Source of the DNA: Streptosporangiaceae bacterium
GTDB taxonomy: Bacteria; Actinomycetota; Actinomycetes; Streptosporangiales; Streptosporangiaceae
NCBI GenBank assembly: GCA_030040475.1
Contig: JASHTQ010000450.1
Span: 1 to 23,158 of the forward strand
Length of the DNA: 23,158 nt
Reading direction: 5' to 3'
Part shown: positions 16,337-23,158 of the stretch, in pieces
How positions within the stretch are numbered: position 1 is the first letter of the stretch
How the letters are laid out: each line of letters opens with the position of its first letter
Made by a program: the position numbers and the translations under genes
Notes under the pieces: generated by a model
What the model was told of the DNA's origin: nothing
The model's input: only the letters and a program-made list of their open reading frames with translations
Databases searched by the model: none

Positions 16337-16578
16337 GCGGAGAACTCCGCGGCGCGTGCCTGCTCCTCGCGCCCGGGCAGGTCCAGGTCGACTCCGCCCA
16401 GCGCGCCAAACCGGTCGAGGAGCGTCGTAAACAGCCCGGCGGAGTCCGCGGGCTCGCGAACGGCTTCCGCGAGAATCGCGCGTACCTCTGCTTCCATCGA
16501 CCTGCCGTGACGAGCCGCGCGAACCTGAAGACGCCGCTTTACCGTTTCATCAAGGTTCCGAATGTTCAACGCCGCCAC
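16333..16578 (-). CDS. vapB: Ribbon-helix-helix antitoxin, VapB/FitA type
   Basis: The 81-residue protein begins with a ribbon-helix-helix DNA-binding fold (LNIRNLDETVKRRLQVRAARHGRSMEAEVRAIL, described here by its key NIRNLDE strand and GRSMEAE turn). A C-terminal tail rich in Asp, Glu and Leu would bind and block the toxin. I choose GTG at 16578 because GAGGT lies 8-9 nt upstream and the family starts two or three residues before the NIRNLD strand; an ATG at 16596 is in frame but places the ribosome site inside the gene. The toxin gene overlaps it by 4 nt. A palindrome at 16601-16620 is the likely autoregulatory site. Confidence 0.9.
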   Translation of the reverse strand: MAALNIRNLDETVKRRLQVRAARHGRSMEAEVRAILAEAVREPADSAGLFTTLLDRFGALGGVDLDLPGREEQARAAEFSA

Positions 16579-16600
16579 TGCTACCACCTCATGCAATCGA

Positions 16601-16620
16601 TGCTATCAACCACGATAGCA
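16601..16620. promoter_or_regulatory. Palindromic operator of the toxin-antitoxin operon
   Basis: TGCTATC (16601-16607) and GATAGCA (16614-16620) form a perfect 7-bp inverted repeat with a 6-bp spacer, 22 bp upstream of the antitoxin GTG. Ribbon-helix-helix antitoxins normally bind such repeats at their own promoter as toxin-antitoxin complexes. Confidence 0.75.
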
Positions 16621-16743
16621 CTATGTGGGGCGCGAGTCCCGCGCCGGCAACGCGAATTGCCGCCAGGTCCGCGAGGTCGACGACCAGCGTGTCCAGCTTC
16701 GCCGTGGCCAGCGCGGCGCGGAGTCGTCATCGGCGCCATCCTC
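16621..16743 (-). pseudogene. Possible gene remnant, weakly STAS-like
   Basis: Read leftward, a frame between stop codons gives LRAALATAKLDTLVVDLADL followed by AAIRVAGAGLAPH, with mostly G/C third positions. The pattern resembles the strand-helix end of STAS-domain anti-sigma-factor antagonists, but there is no start and it runs into the toxin-antitoxin operator. It may be the stump of a gene cut by arrival of the toxin-antitoxin pair. The remainder up to 16843 shows nothing else. Confidence 0.2.
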
Positions 16744-16843
16744 GACGCTCAGGTCCTTGCCCTCGTGCTCGCCGTTGCCGGCATGTGCCACCAGCCCGCC
16801 TCACCGCGCCCTGACGGTGCCGGTGCGGCACCGCGCAGGTTCG

Positions 16844-17644
16844 TTACCTGTTGCCTGTTTGCCCAGCGGGCCGGTTGTCCGCCGTTGCGCCGCGGAGCTG
16901 CTGTTCACGCAGGAAGACCGCACGGGCGGGACGGTCGGTCACGAGGGCGTCGACGTTGGCGGTGGCCAGCCAGCGAGCGAGATCCCGGTCGGCGTTGACG
17001 GTCCACACCATCGTCTTGAGCCCCTCGCGCCGGTAACGCTCCAGTTCGTCGGCGCGTGCCAGCCGCTGGCGGATAACGGCCCAGTCCGCCCTGACCGCGC
17101 CGCCCAGGTCCGCCCGGGCCCACGGCGGCTCGCGCAGCAGCGGCATACAGAGCCGCACGGCACGGACGGGGCCGCCAGCGACGGTGAGCCCGACGGGCAC
17201 GGCCGGGAACGCGCGCTTCAGCCAAGCCAGCGCGGCCCGGTCGCCGGTGGTCACGATCATCCCGGCCGGCCCGAGCAACTCCAGGCCCAGCCGCGCCACC
17301 GCAGCCGCGCACCGGGCATCCTTGAGGTCGATATGGGCCACCGCCCGCCCAGCCAGCAGCCGCATCACCGCCGCTATCTGCGGCACCTCCTGGCCGACCA
17401 GTTCACACAGCTGGGCGTAACTCATCGCCGCGACGGGACGGCCCCACCCGGCGCGCTCGTCGTGCCATGCCACCAACGTGCCGTCGAGGGTGCGGCGGAC
17501 GTCGAACTCCACGTAGTCCGCACCCGTCGTCGCTGCTCGCAGGTAGGCCTCGTACGTGCCGCCGGGGCCGTTCTCGCTGCCGCCGCGGTGCGCGGAAATT
17601 GCCGGAACCCGGCCCGGGACGCCGCCCAAGCCATCGGGGATCAT
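16844..17644 (-). CDS. Glycerophosphodiester phosphodiesterase-family protein
   Basis: The 266-residue protein has the GDPD TIM-barrel signatures: HRGG with His19-Arg20, EFD with Glu46 and Asp48 as metal ligands, WHDE with catalytic His61, and the closing strands MVWTVN and VDALVTDRP. Two deviations are visible: the usual PENT motif after HRG reads PGGT, and the later metal Glu is Asp106 in HIDLKD. No signal peptide is seen, so it should be cytosolic, cleaving glycerophosphodiesters to glycerol-3-phosphate and an alcohol. ATG at 17644 overlaps the TGA of the MarR gene (ATGA), so the two are translated together. Confidence 0.9.
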   Translation of the reverse strand: MIPDGLGGVPGRVPAISAHRGGSENGPGGTYEAYLRAATTGADYVEFDVRRTLDGTLVAWHDERAGWGRPVAAMSYAQLCELVGQEVPQIAAVMRLLAGRAVAHIDLKDARCAAAVARLGLELLGPAGMIVTTGDRAALAWLKRAFPAVPVGLTVAGGPVRAVRLCMPLLREPPWARADLGGAVRADWAVIRQRLARADELERYRREGLKTMVWTVNADRDLARWLATANVDALVTDRPARAVFLREQQLRGATADNRPAGQTGNR

Positions 17645-18192
17645 CCCGGACGAGCCTCGGATTCACCGTCGGGCGGCTCGCCGGGGCAGCCGGGCGGGAG
17701 ATCGGTGAGCCGGCTCATCTGGCTGACCATGGCGCGCAGGCCGTCCGTGCCGAGGTGGCGGAGTACCAGTTCGCGCAGCGCGGCGCAGTAGACCCCGACC
17801 GCCCGTTCCGCGGCAGCGCGTCCGGCCGGGGTGAGCACGGCGTTGGTCACGCGCCGGTCGAAGGCTGAGGGCTGCCGCACGATGAGCCCGGCCTGCTCGA
17901 GCCGGTCCGCCAGCTTGGTGAAGCCGCCGCTGGAGAAGGCCCGCTCCCGTGCCAGCCTGCTGAGCGGGACGGCCGGGTCGCTGCCGCGCAGCAGGCGGGC
18001 CAGGACAAAGAAATCCGGCGGGGGCAGCCCGATCTCCTGCTCGACGTGCCCGGCCAGGATTTCGTTCACGTGCTTGAAGCCGTGGACGATTTCCGTCCAC
18101 ATCTCGAACAGTTCCTCGGCGGAGCAGTGCTGATCGGGGTCGCTCGGTGCTGGGGCAGCCGACAGGCCGGGCCCGGATGCGGTCATCGTCAC
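17641..18192 (-). CDS. MarR-family transcriptional regulator
   Basis: The 183-residue protein has a winged helix-turn-helix: PPPDFFVLARLL, LSRLARERAFSSGGFTKLADRLEQAGLIVRQ (recognition helix around SSGGFTKL) and the wing DRRVTNAVLTPAG. This fits MarR dimers that bind palindromes and release them on ligand binding. GTG at 18192 is the first start; an ATG at 18186 is equally possible, and neither has a clear ribosome site. It overlaps the phosphodiesterase gene by 4 nt and is divergent from the PAP2 gene. The AT-rich palindromes at 18211-18260 between them are likely its binding sites. Confidence 0.92.
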   Translation of the reverse strand: MTMTASGPGLSAAPAPSDPDQHCSAEELFEMWTEIVHGFKHVNEILAGHVEQEIGLPPPDFFVLARLLRGSDPAVPLSRLARERAFSSGGFTKLADRLEQAGLIVRQPSAFDRRVTNAVLTPAGRAAAERAVGVYCAALRELVLRHLGTDGLRAMVSQMSRLTDLPPGCPGEPPDGESEARPG

Positions 18193-18210
18193 AACTATAC
18201 GGGCAGGCAG

Positions 18211-18260
18211 AGCTCATAAAAAGCTTTTGAGCTAGGTGCATTCTGGCTGATATTCTTCTA
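18211..18260. promoter_or_regulatory. AT-rich palindromes between marR and the PAP2 gene
   Basis: AGCTCA (18211-18216) and TGAGCT (18228-18233) flank AAAAGCTTTT (18219-18228), itself a perfect palindrome. A further TTCTAGAA lies at 18255-18262 or nearby. The region is much richer in A and T than its surroundings and holds the start sites of both divergent genes. It is the natural candidate for MarR binding and for the two promoters; exact -35 and -10 boxes were not assigned. Confidence 0.5.
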
Positions 18261-18311
18261 GAAAGATTTTAGCGTACCGAACGGATATGCGCTCAGCGCC
18301 GCTGGCCGGAG

Positions 18312-19727
18312 GTGGTCGGGAATGCTGCCGGGACGATCTGCGGGGAGATCTTCGACCACGACGATGCCTGCGGGCCGTTGACCTATACGTCGGCCCGCCC
18401 GCAGGCAGCACCGACCGGAACGGACCCCGCTCCCGGGCTTGGCCGCAGGCCCCGGGCCAGCCTGGCCTGGCCGCGGCTGCCCGTCGCGGCCGAGCTTGCC
18501 ATCATCGCGGTCGGCTACGCCGGCTACGCACTGGTCCGGCTGGCCGTGCGGGCCAGCCGGCGCAGCGCGTTCGCTCACGCCGCCGCGCTGTGGCGACTGG
18601 AGCGATGGCTGCGCCTTGACATCGAGCCGACCCTCAACCACCTGACCGCGGCCCACCCGCTGCTTGCGGAGTCGACCGGCTACTACTACGGGCTGCTGCA
18701 CTTCATCGTCACCCCGCTGGTCCTCGCCTGGCTGTACCTGCGCCGGCCGGCCGCGTTCGGACGGCTGCGCTCGGCGCTGGTCCTGGCTACCACCGCGGCG
18801 AACCTGGTCTTCTGGACCTGGCCCGTCGCCCCGCCGCGGTTCTCCGTCCCGGGCATGACTGACATCTTGGTCCGCTACCACATCCTCGGCGCGGGCAGCC
18901 CGCACGGGCCCGACAGCCTGGTCAACCTGTACGCCGCCATGCCCAGCCTGCACGTGGCCTGGGCCGCCTGGTGCGCCGTCGCCATCGTCACCACCACCCG
19001 CACCCGGTGGCGGCACCTGGCCTGGCTCTACCCGGCGGTCACCACCCTGGTGGTGCTCGCCTCGGCCAACCACTTCCTCCTCGACGCCGTCGGCGGCCTA
19101 GCCGTCACCGCCCTCGGCCTGCTCGGCACCCGCGCCGCCACCCGGCCTGGACCCGCCGCGCGCGAACCCGGCCCGGACGGCACGGTCCCGGCGGCCGCCC
19201 ACGCCCGGCAGGCAGGCCGGATCGGGCAAGCGCGAGGGTTCCGTCCGGCAGGCCACGGCGACGGCCCGGCGGCCAGCCAGCCAAACGGTCGCCGTGCATG
19301 GGAACGTCTGCTGGGCTGCCGTCGTACCCGAGAGCCGGTCCACGAGTGGATGGAAGGCTCATCGGGTCGGCGGCGGGTGGATCGGGCCTGCCATTCCGGT
19401 CCTGGCGATCAGCAGCGTGCAGGGCAGCCCGGCGAGGCAGAGTCCGGCGAGCAGGATGCCGGCCAGGGTGGCGGCGCCCTGGCCGCCGAGGCCGGCCAGC
19501 GGGGACAGCATGGCGCCGAGCAGGAAGGGCAGCGCGCCCACCCACGCCGACGCGGTGCCGGCGATCGCGCCCTGGTTGGTCAGGGCCACCGCGGTCGCGT
19601 TCGGCCGCATGCTGCCGAAGCAGGCGACGAACGCGAAGAGCGGGAGGAGCAGGGCCGCGAGCGGCGGGTGCCCGGTGAGGGCCGCCGCGAGGAACCCGCC
19701 CGCGCCCGCAGCCATCACCAGCTGTGA
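18312..19727 (+). CDS. PAP2-superfamily membrane protein (inositolphosphotransferase-like), reading frame runs past the domain
   Basis: Residues about 55-275 are a PAP2_3-type integral membrane domain. It has about five hydrophobic helices and the phosphatase triad motifs APPRF (174-178), PSLHV (211-215) and NHFLLD (253-258), with His214 and His254 as catalytic residues. Relatives hydrolyse lipid phosphates or transfer phospho-inositol between lipids. After about residue 275 the frame lacks any stop and continues for some 195 residues of low-complexity Gly/Arg/Glu-rich sequence that is antisense to the drug exporter gene. The true protein probably ends earlier, or a frameshift has removed its stop. 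The GTG at 18312 is the first start but its ribosome site overlaps it; a later start such as TTG near 18378 is possible. Confidence 0.7.
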   Translation: MVGNAAGTICGEIFDHDDACGPLTYTSARPQAAPTGTDPAPGLGRRPRASLAWPRLPVAAELAIIAVGYAGYALVRLAVRASRRSAFAHAAALWRLERWLRLDIEPTLNHLTAAHPLLAESTGYYYGLLHFIVTPLVLAWLYLRRPAAFGRLRSALVLATTAANLVFWTWPVAPPRFSVPGMTDILVRYHILGAGSPHGPDSLVNLYAAMPSLHVAWAAWCAVAIVTTTRTRWRHLAWLYPAVTTLVVLASANHFLLDAVGGLAVTALGLLGTRAATRPGPAAREPGPDGTVPAAAHARQAGRIGQARGFRPAGHGDGPAASQPNGRRAWERLLGCRRTREPVHEWMEGSSGRRRVDRACHSGPGDQQRAGQPGEAESGEQDAGQGGGALAAEAGQRGQHGAEQEGQRAHPRRRGAGDRALVGQGHRGRVRPHAAEAGDEREEREEQGRERRVPGEGRREEPARARSHHQL

Positions 19728-20630
19728 GACCAGGACGACCCTGGTGATCGGCACGCGCTTGACCAGCCGGGCGCCGAGCTGCGCCGTCACGGTGAGACCG
19801 ATCGCGTTGATCATGAAGAACAGGCTGAATAGCTGGGGGGACTCATGGTAGGCGTCCTCGACGATGAACGGCAGCGAGGAGATGTAGGTGATGAGGGCGG
19901 CATTGCCCGAGGCGATGCCGAGCGCGTAGCCGACGTACTGGCGGTCGCGCACCAGCGTCCTTGAGTCTGCGATCAGCCGGTGCAGCCGGGACCGGGTGCG
20001 CCGCTGCGGTGGCAGCGTCTCGGGCAGGAACCAGGCTGCCGCGAACAGCACCAGGCCGACCACGGCGAGCACCCCGAATACTCCGCGCCAGCTGGTGAAC
20101 CGCAGGACCTGCCCGCCGATCACCGGCGCGAGCACCGGGGCGAGCCCGAAGACCAGCATGAGCGAGCCGAGCACCCTGGCGAGCTCCGTGCCCTGGTACT
20201 GGTCGCGGACCATGGCGAGCGACAGCACCACACCGCTTGCGCCCGCCATGCCCTGCAGGAACCGCAAGACGATCAGCGCGCCGATGCCGGGGGCGGCCGC
20301 GCACGCGACGGACAGCACGGTGAACGCGGCAAGGCCGGCGAGCATCGGCTTCTTGCGCCCGAGCCCGTCGCTGACCGGGCCGGCGACCAGCTGCCCGACG
20401 GCGAGCCCGGCCAGGCAGCCGGACAGCGTGAGCTGCACGAGCGGCTGCGACGCGTGCAGGTTCGCCGCGATCGTCGGGGTGGACGGCAGGTACATGTCCA
20501 TCGACAGCGGCCCGAACGAGGACAGCGCGCCGAGCACGGCCAGCATCGCGAGGCGCCGCCGCCCAGCGACCGGGGCCGGGCGGGCCGCGGGGGCCGCCTT
20601 CCCGGCGGGCGGGTCTTCGCACGTTTCCAT
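19359..20630 (-). CDS. Bcr/CflA-family MFS drug efflux transporter
   Basis: The protein has about 423 residues and 12 predicted membrane helices. DMYLPSTPTIA after helix 1 and the loop 2-3 motif GPVSDGLGRKKPML are typical of the Bcr/CflA subfamily of drug/H+ antiporters (bicyclomycin, chloramphenicol, others). The PVIGGQVLRFTSWRGVF stretch matches the helix 5 antiporter motif C plus the following WR. ATG at 20630 is used here; an in-frame GTG at 20651 would add seven residues and is equally plausible, as neither has a strong ribosome site. It lies 18-39 bp after folB and is probably in the same operon. Its 3' part overlaps the runaway PAP2 frame on the other strand. Confidence 0.9.
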   Translation of the reverse strand: METCEDPPAGKAAPAARPAPVAGRRRLAMLAVLGALSSFGPLSMDMYLPSTPTIAANLHASQPLVQLTLSGCLAGLAVGQLVAGPVSDGLGRKKPMLAGLAAFTVLSVACAAAPGIGALIVLRFLQGMAGASGVVLSLAMVRDQYQGTELARVLGSLMLVFGLAPVLAPVIGGQVLRFTSWRGVFGVLAVVGLVLFAAAWFLPETLPPQRRTRSRLHRLIADSRTLVRDRQYVGYALGIASGNAALITYISSLPFIVEDAYHESPQLFSLFFMINAIGLTVTAQLGARLVKRVPITRVVLVSQLVMAAGAGGFLAAALTGHPPLAALLLPLFAFVACFGSMRPNATAVALTNQGAIAGTASAWVGALPFLLGAMLSPLAGLGGQGAATLAGILLAGLCLAGLPCTLLIARTGMAGPIHPPPTR

Positions 20631-20669
20631 CGCTAACGAATTGTCCCGCACGGACCTGGAGGTGACAGG

Positions 20670-21017
20670 TCAGCGGGCTCGCTCGACGGTGACGGCGGCG
20701 GTGTAGCCGTCGCGGATCGGCTTGCGCACCTCGACCCGGACCCAGCTGACCGGGTGGTCGGCGAGCAGCCGTTCGGCTACCCGCTCGGCCGCGGTCTCGA
20801 TCAGCCGGAACCGTCCATCGCGGACGACCACGGAGATCGTCCGCGCGACCGCGGAGTAGTCCAGGGCGTCGGCGATGTCGTCGGTCGCCGCCGCCTTGGG
20901 CACGTCGGCGGCCATGTCCACGCTGACGACGAGCGTCTGGGTGATCTCGCGCTCCCAGTCGTGCACGCCGATGACCACAGGGACGCTCAGGTCCCTGATC
21001 GACACGAGGTCGGTCAT
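20670..21017 (-). CDS. folB: Dihydroneopterin aldolase
   Basis: The 115-residue protein is full length for FolB, the folate-pathway aldolase that converts 7,8-dihydroneopterin to 6-hydroxymethyl-dihydropterin and glycolaldehyde. With the start at ATG 21017 the active-site residues fall at the usual numbers: Glu22 in HDWERE, Tyr54 in LDYSAV, Glu74 in LIETAAE and Lys99 in VRKP. That agreement, plus an ATGA overlap with the regulator stop, decides this start over GTG 21035. None of the usual folate neighbours (folE, folP, folK) is beside it; instead it sits between an FCD regulator and a drug exporter. Confidence 0.92.
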   Translation of the reverse strand: MTDLVSIRDLSVPVVIGVHDWEREITQTLVVSVDMAADVPKAAATDDIADALDYSAVARTISVVVRDGRFRLIETAAERVAERLLADHPVSWVRVEVRKPIRDGYTAAVTVERAR

Positions 21018-21736
21018 GGCACCGAGGCCAGCCACTGCTCGACGCCGGCGATGTGCACGGTCGCCCAGGACCTGGCCACCTCCGGCTCGTGCGCGGCCAG
21101 CGCGCCGAGGATGGCCCGGTGCTCGGCGAGCGTCTGCGCCACGGTCCCGGTCTGGGTCAGCCCGCGCCAGATCCTCGCCCTGGTCGTCGGCCCGGACATC
21201 GACTCGAGCAGCGAGGAGAGCACCGAGTTCCCCGAGCAGGCCACGATCCGGCGGTGAAACTCCAGGTCGTTGGCGACAAGTTCCTCTGCGGCCGGATTCG
21301 GCCCGATGCTGTCGAGCAGCGCCCGCAGGCTCTCGCTCTCCTCCTTGGTGATCCGCTCCGCGGCCATCGCGGTCGCGGCGGGCTCGAGGATGCGCCGCAC
21401 CCTGAGGAACTCCAGCACGGTGTCGTCACGGTGGAAGTCCACGATGAAGCTCAGCGCCTCGAGCAGCAGCCGGGGCTCCAGGCTGGTCACGTACGTCCCG
21501 TCGCCGCGCCGCACGTCGAGGATGTTGACCAGCGAGAGCGCGCGCACCGCCTCCCGCAGCGAACTGCGCGACAGTCCCAGGTCGGCGGCGAGATCCGCCT
21601 CCCGCGGCAGCCGGTCGCCGGCGCGCAGCGCGCCGGAGGTGATCATGGCCTTGATCTTCTCGATCGCCTCGTCGGTTACCGCCAAGGCACCCCTCCGCCG
21701 TCCGAATAGATCCGACGTTTGCCCCGAGTATGACAT
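21014..21736 (-). CDS. GntR-family regulator, FadR/FCD subfamily
   Basis: From ATG 21736 the protein has 240 residues, the normal size. The N-terminal winged helix includes GDRLPREADLAADLGLSR, SSLREAVRALS and the wing RRGDGTYV. The C-terminal FCD ligand domain shows NDLEFHRRI, ACSGN and EHRAILGAL, which carry the Asp and His metal ligands of this family; effectors are usually small carboxylic acids. The frame is open further upstream to 22402 but that part only shadows the rhodanese gene and shows no family similarity. There is no clear ribosome site before 21736, so it may be leaderless. The stop overlaps the folB ATG, so it probably regulates its own operon. Confidence 0.88.
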   Translation of the reverse strand: MSYSGQTSDLFGRRRGALAVTDEAIEKIKAMITSGALRAGDRLPREADLAADLGLSRSSLREAVRALSLVNILDVRRGDGTYVTSLEPRLLLEALSFIVDFHRDDTVLEFLRVRRILEPAATAMAAERITKEESESLRALLDSIGPNPAAEELVANDLEFHRRIVACSGNSVLSSLLESMSGPTTRARIWRGLTQTGTVAQTLAEHRAILGALAAHEPEVARSWATVHIAGVEQWLASVP

Positions 21737-21792
21737 ACCGCGTGACTCGGACCAGCCACGGCAGTTCCGCCGGCTGTTGCTCCCGATGCCGC

Positions 21793-21945
21793 TTACCCTG
21801 CAGGTAGTGAACCGGTGCGGCCGTCTAGTTCGGCGAGCAGGTCCAGGGCCTCGGCCGCGCCGACCCGCGGCAGGACCGCCAGTGCCTGACGCAGCAGGAC
21901 CTCGCCCTGCCCGGCGTCGCCGCCGACCACCCCGGGACGGTACAT
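21793..21945 (-). CDS. Possible small protein between rhodanese and FCD regulator genes
   Basis: ATG 21945 to TAA 21793 gives 50 residues, MYRPGVVGGDAGQGEVLLRQ followed by an Ala/Leu-rich helix ending AEALDLLAELDG. The codons have the expected G/C third-position bias and an amphipathic-helix pattern. The frame is continuous with the rhodanese frame beyond its TAG stop. No ribosome site is visible. It could be a small real gene, a decayed C-terminal domain of the rhodanese protein, or chance. Confidence 0.3.
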   Translation of the reverse strand: MYRPGVVGGDAGQGEVLLRQALAVLPRVGAAEALDLLAELDGRTGSLPAG

Positions 21946-22020
21946 CCACGCCGGGCATACGCCGCCGGGAACGAGCGTCCCACCCGGCGGATACCTGGCC
22001 CGCCGGATCCGGCCGGGCGG

Positions 22021-22356
22021 CTAGGCGACGTGCGGTTCTGCGCCGTTCTCGCTGATCATCGGGCGGCCTGCGACGGCCCAGCCGGTCATGCCGTCGGCCA
22101 CGTTGATCGCGTTCAGGCCGACGGCGAGCAGGCCCTGGGTGGCGTAGGCGGACCTGCGGCCGGTGCGGCAGATTATGTAGAGCTCTCGGTCGCGCGGCAG
22201 TTCGCCAGAGCGCGCGGATACGTCGCCGAGCCTGATGTGCACCGCGTCGGGGGCATGGCCCGCGATCCACTCGTCGTCCTCGCGCACGTCGAGCAGGTAC
22301 ACCCCGGCCGGCAGGTCCGCCGCGAGCACTTCGGGTAGGGCGTCGGGCTGGTTCAT
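22021..22356 (-). CDS. Rhodanese-like domain protein
   Basis: This 111-residue single-domain protein has LLDVREDDEWIAGHAPDAVH near residues 21-40 (the CH2A-like strand-loop) and the active-site loop ICRTGRRSA with Cys63. Such small cytosolic proteins carry persulfide sulfur on the Cys and act in sulfur transfer or thiosulfate/sulfide handling. The six-residue loop CRTGRR is typical of active sulfurtransferases rather than phosphatase-like members. ATG 22356 has GAGGAGA upstream. It heads the leftward cluster leading to the FCD regulator; the gap of about 285 bp may hold a small gene. Confidence 0.93.
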   Translation of the reverse strand: MNQPDALPEVLAADLPAGVYLLDVREDDEWIAGHAPDAVHIRLGDVSARSGELPRDRELYIICRTGRRSAYATQGLLAVGLNAINVADGMTGWAVAGRPMISENGAEPHVA

Positions 22357-22470
22357 GTCGGTCTCCTCGGCCGCGGTTCATGTCCTCGCGGCCATCCCGC
22401 ACCGGCCGCTTGGCTACTGTAACGCCCGGCGGGGTGCGGGATTGACCGGGAGGTGAACCACGGATCGTTC

Positions 22471-22492
22471 GGCTGAAAAAAGGAGCTCAGCC
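22471..22492 (-). terminator. Weak hairpin downstream of the MMPL gene
   Basis: GGCTGA (22471-22476) and TCAGCC (22487-22492) can pair around a 10-nt loop that contains the A-run (a U-run if read rightward, a T-run leftward). It begins 12 bp after the MMPL stop. The stem is short and the T-run is in the loop, so termination is doubtful. Confidence 0.3.
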
Positions 22493-22503
22493 GGGGCGGC
22501 CGG

Positions 22504-23158
22504 TCAGCCTTCCGTGCCGGCCGGAACCGGTACGGCGAGGGCCGGTGCTTCCTCCTTGATTCCGTAGCGGCCGTAGAGGCGGCGCAGCGGGCGCGGCGCC
22601 CACCAGTTCGCGCGGCCCAGCAGGCGCATGGTGGCGGGCACCAGCAGGATCCGGACCACGGACGCGTCCACGATCAGCGCGACGATCATGCCGACGCCCA
22701 TCAGCTTGATGAACGTGATGCCGGAGGCGGAGAACGCGCCGACCACGATGATCAGCAGCAGGGCCAGGCTGGTGATCACGCCGCCGGTGCGCTGCAGGCC
22801 GGTCGCGACCGCGACCGTGTTGTCGCCGGTCTGGTCGTAGCGCTCGCGGATCCTCGACAGCAGGAACACCTCGTAGTCCATGGACAGGCCGAAGATGATG
22901 GCCAGCATCAGGATCGGCATCGTCGGGTCGATCGAGCCGGTCGGCGTGAACCGCAGCAGGCCGGACAGGTGCCCCCACTGGAAGATCCACACCACGACGC
23001 CGAACGTGGCCGACAGCGACAGCACGTTCATCACGATCGCCTTCAGCGGCAGCACCACCGAGCCGAACGCCAGGAACAGCAGCACGAACGTGGAGACGCA
23101 GACCAGCAGGGCCATCCAGGGGAGGGTCGAGCCGAGGCTGGCCAGCTCGTCGACCAGG
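22504..23158 (-). CDS. MMPL/RND-family transporter, C-terminal part (5' end outside window)
   Basis: The frame is open to the window edge, giving the last 217 residues of a large membrane transporter. Visible are several membrane helices and the MMPL second-repeat signature: helices around LLFLAFGSVVLPLKAI, a P-I-L-M-L-A-I-I-F-G-L-S-MDYEVFLLSRIRE core with the Asp-Tyr pair used in proton relay, and DASVVRILLVPATMRLLG near the end. The tail RANWWAPRPLRRLYGRYG followed by a short Pro/Ala-rich end is usual in actinomycete MMPL proteins. These export lipids or hydrophobic compounds using the proton gradient. ATG 23115 inside the frame is not the real start, since similarity continues upstream of it. 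Confidence 0.93.
   Translation of the reverse strand, partial: LVDELASLGSTLPWMALLVCVSTFVLLFLAFGSVVLPLKAIVMNVLSLSATFGVVVWIFQWGHLSGLLRFTPTGSIDPTMPILMLAIIFGLSMDYEVFLLSRIRERYDQTGDNTVAVATGLQRTGGVITSLALLLIIVVGAFSASGITFIKLMGVGMIVALIVDASVVRILLVPATMRLLGRANWWAPRPLRRLYGRYGIKEEAPALAVPVPAGTEG

Noticed and set aside
21737..22402. N-terminal extension of the FCD regulator
   Set aside because: The extension is Arg-rich shadow sequence across the rhodanese gene; the helix-turn-helix begins just after ATG 21736 as in the family.
1..23158. CRISPR array, tRNA, rRNA, insertion sequence or phage genes
   Set aside because: No regularly spaced repeats, cloverleaf-like segments, transposase motifs or phage structural proteins were seen.

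Overview
The window comes from a high-GC actinomycete, probably a soil or plant-litter type. Third codon positions are almost all G or C, GTG starts are common, genes overlap by 4 nt, and the families (LacI regulators, Tat-lipoprotein sugar-binding protein, LppP/LprE-like protein, MMPL) are typical of Actinobacteria. No rRNA, tRNA, insertion sequence or CRISPR array was seen. The species cannot be named from this sequence.

Positions 1-15243 form a carbohydrate-use region in several transcription units. (a) Rightward, 1-1682: the 3' part of an L-fuconate dehydratase-like enolase gene, coupled to an aldose 1-dehydrogenase of the L-fucose dehydrogenase type; together they suggest non-phosphorylating oxidation of L-fucose or a related sugar. 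(b) Leftward, 6098-1750: LacI regulator, CE7 acetyl esterase and GH116 glycosidase, tightly packed. The esterase has an in-frame deletion of about 80 residues that removes the catalytic serine. (c) Rightward, 6231-7747: a 14-codon upstream ORF overlapping an FGGY (xylulokinase-like) sugar kinase. (d) Leftward, 12025-7765: sugar-binding lipoprotein, two ABC permeases and a Gfo/Idh/MocA oxidoreductase; no ATPase gene is present. (e) Rightward, 12750-15243: a second LacI regulator and an L-fucose-isomerase-like protein.

The units appear linked by a shared operator. Half-sites reading AGAAATCG lie 3-4 nt downstream of the predicted -10 boxes of the kinase promoter, of the leftward transporter promoter, and of a rightward promoter that faces lacI-2. 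Import, isomerisation and phosphorylation, and possibly the glycosidase operon, therefore look like one regulon.

Positions 15384-23158 hold unrelated accessory and housekeeping genes: an exported LppP/LprE-like protein; a VapBC/FitAB-type toxin-antitoxin pair with a palindromic operator; a MarR regulator coupled to a glycerophosphodiester phosphodiesterase and divergent from a PAP2-family membrane phosphatase/transferase; a leftward cluster of rhodanese, FCD-type GntR regulator, dihydroneopterin aldolase (folB) and Bcr/CflA drug exporter; and the 3' part of an MMPL transporter.

No wholly unknown multi-gene system stands out. The most unusual items are the esterase without its nucleophile, the repeated promoter-operator design, and an isomerase-kinase pair whose sugar is not assigned.
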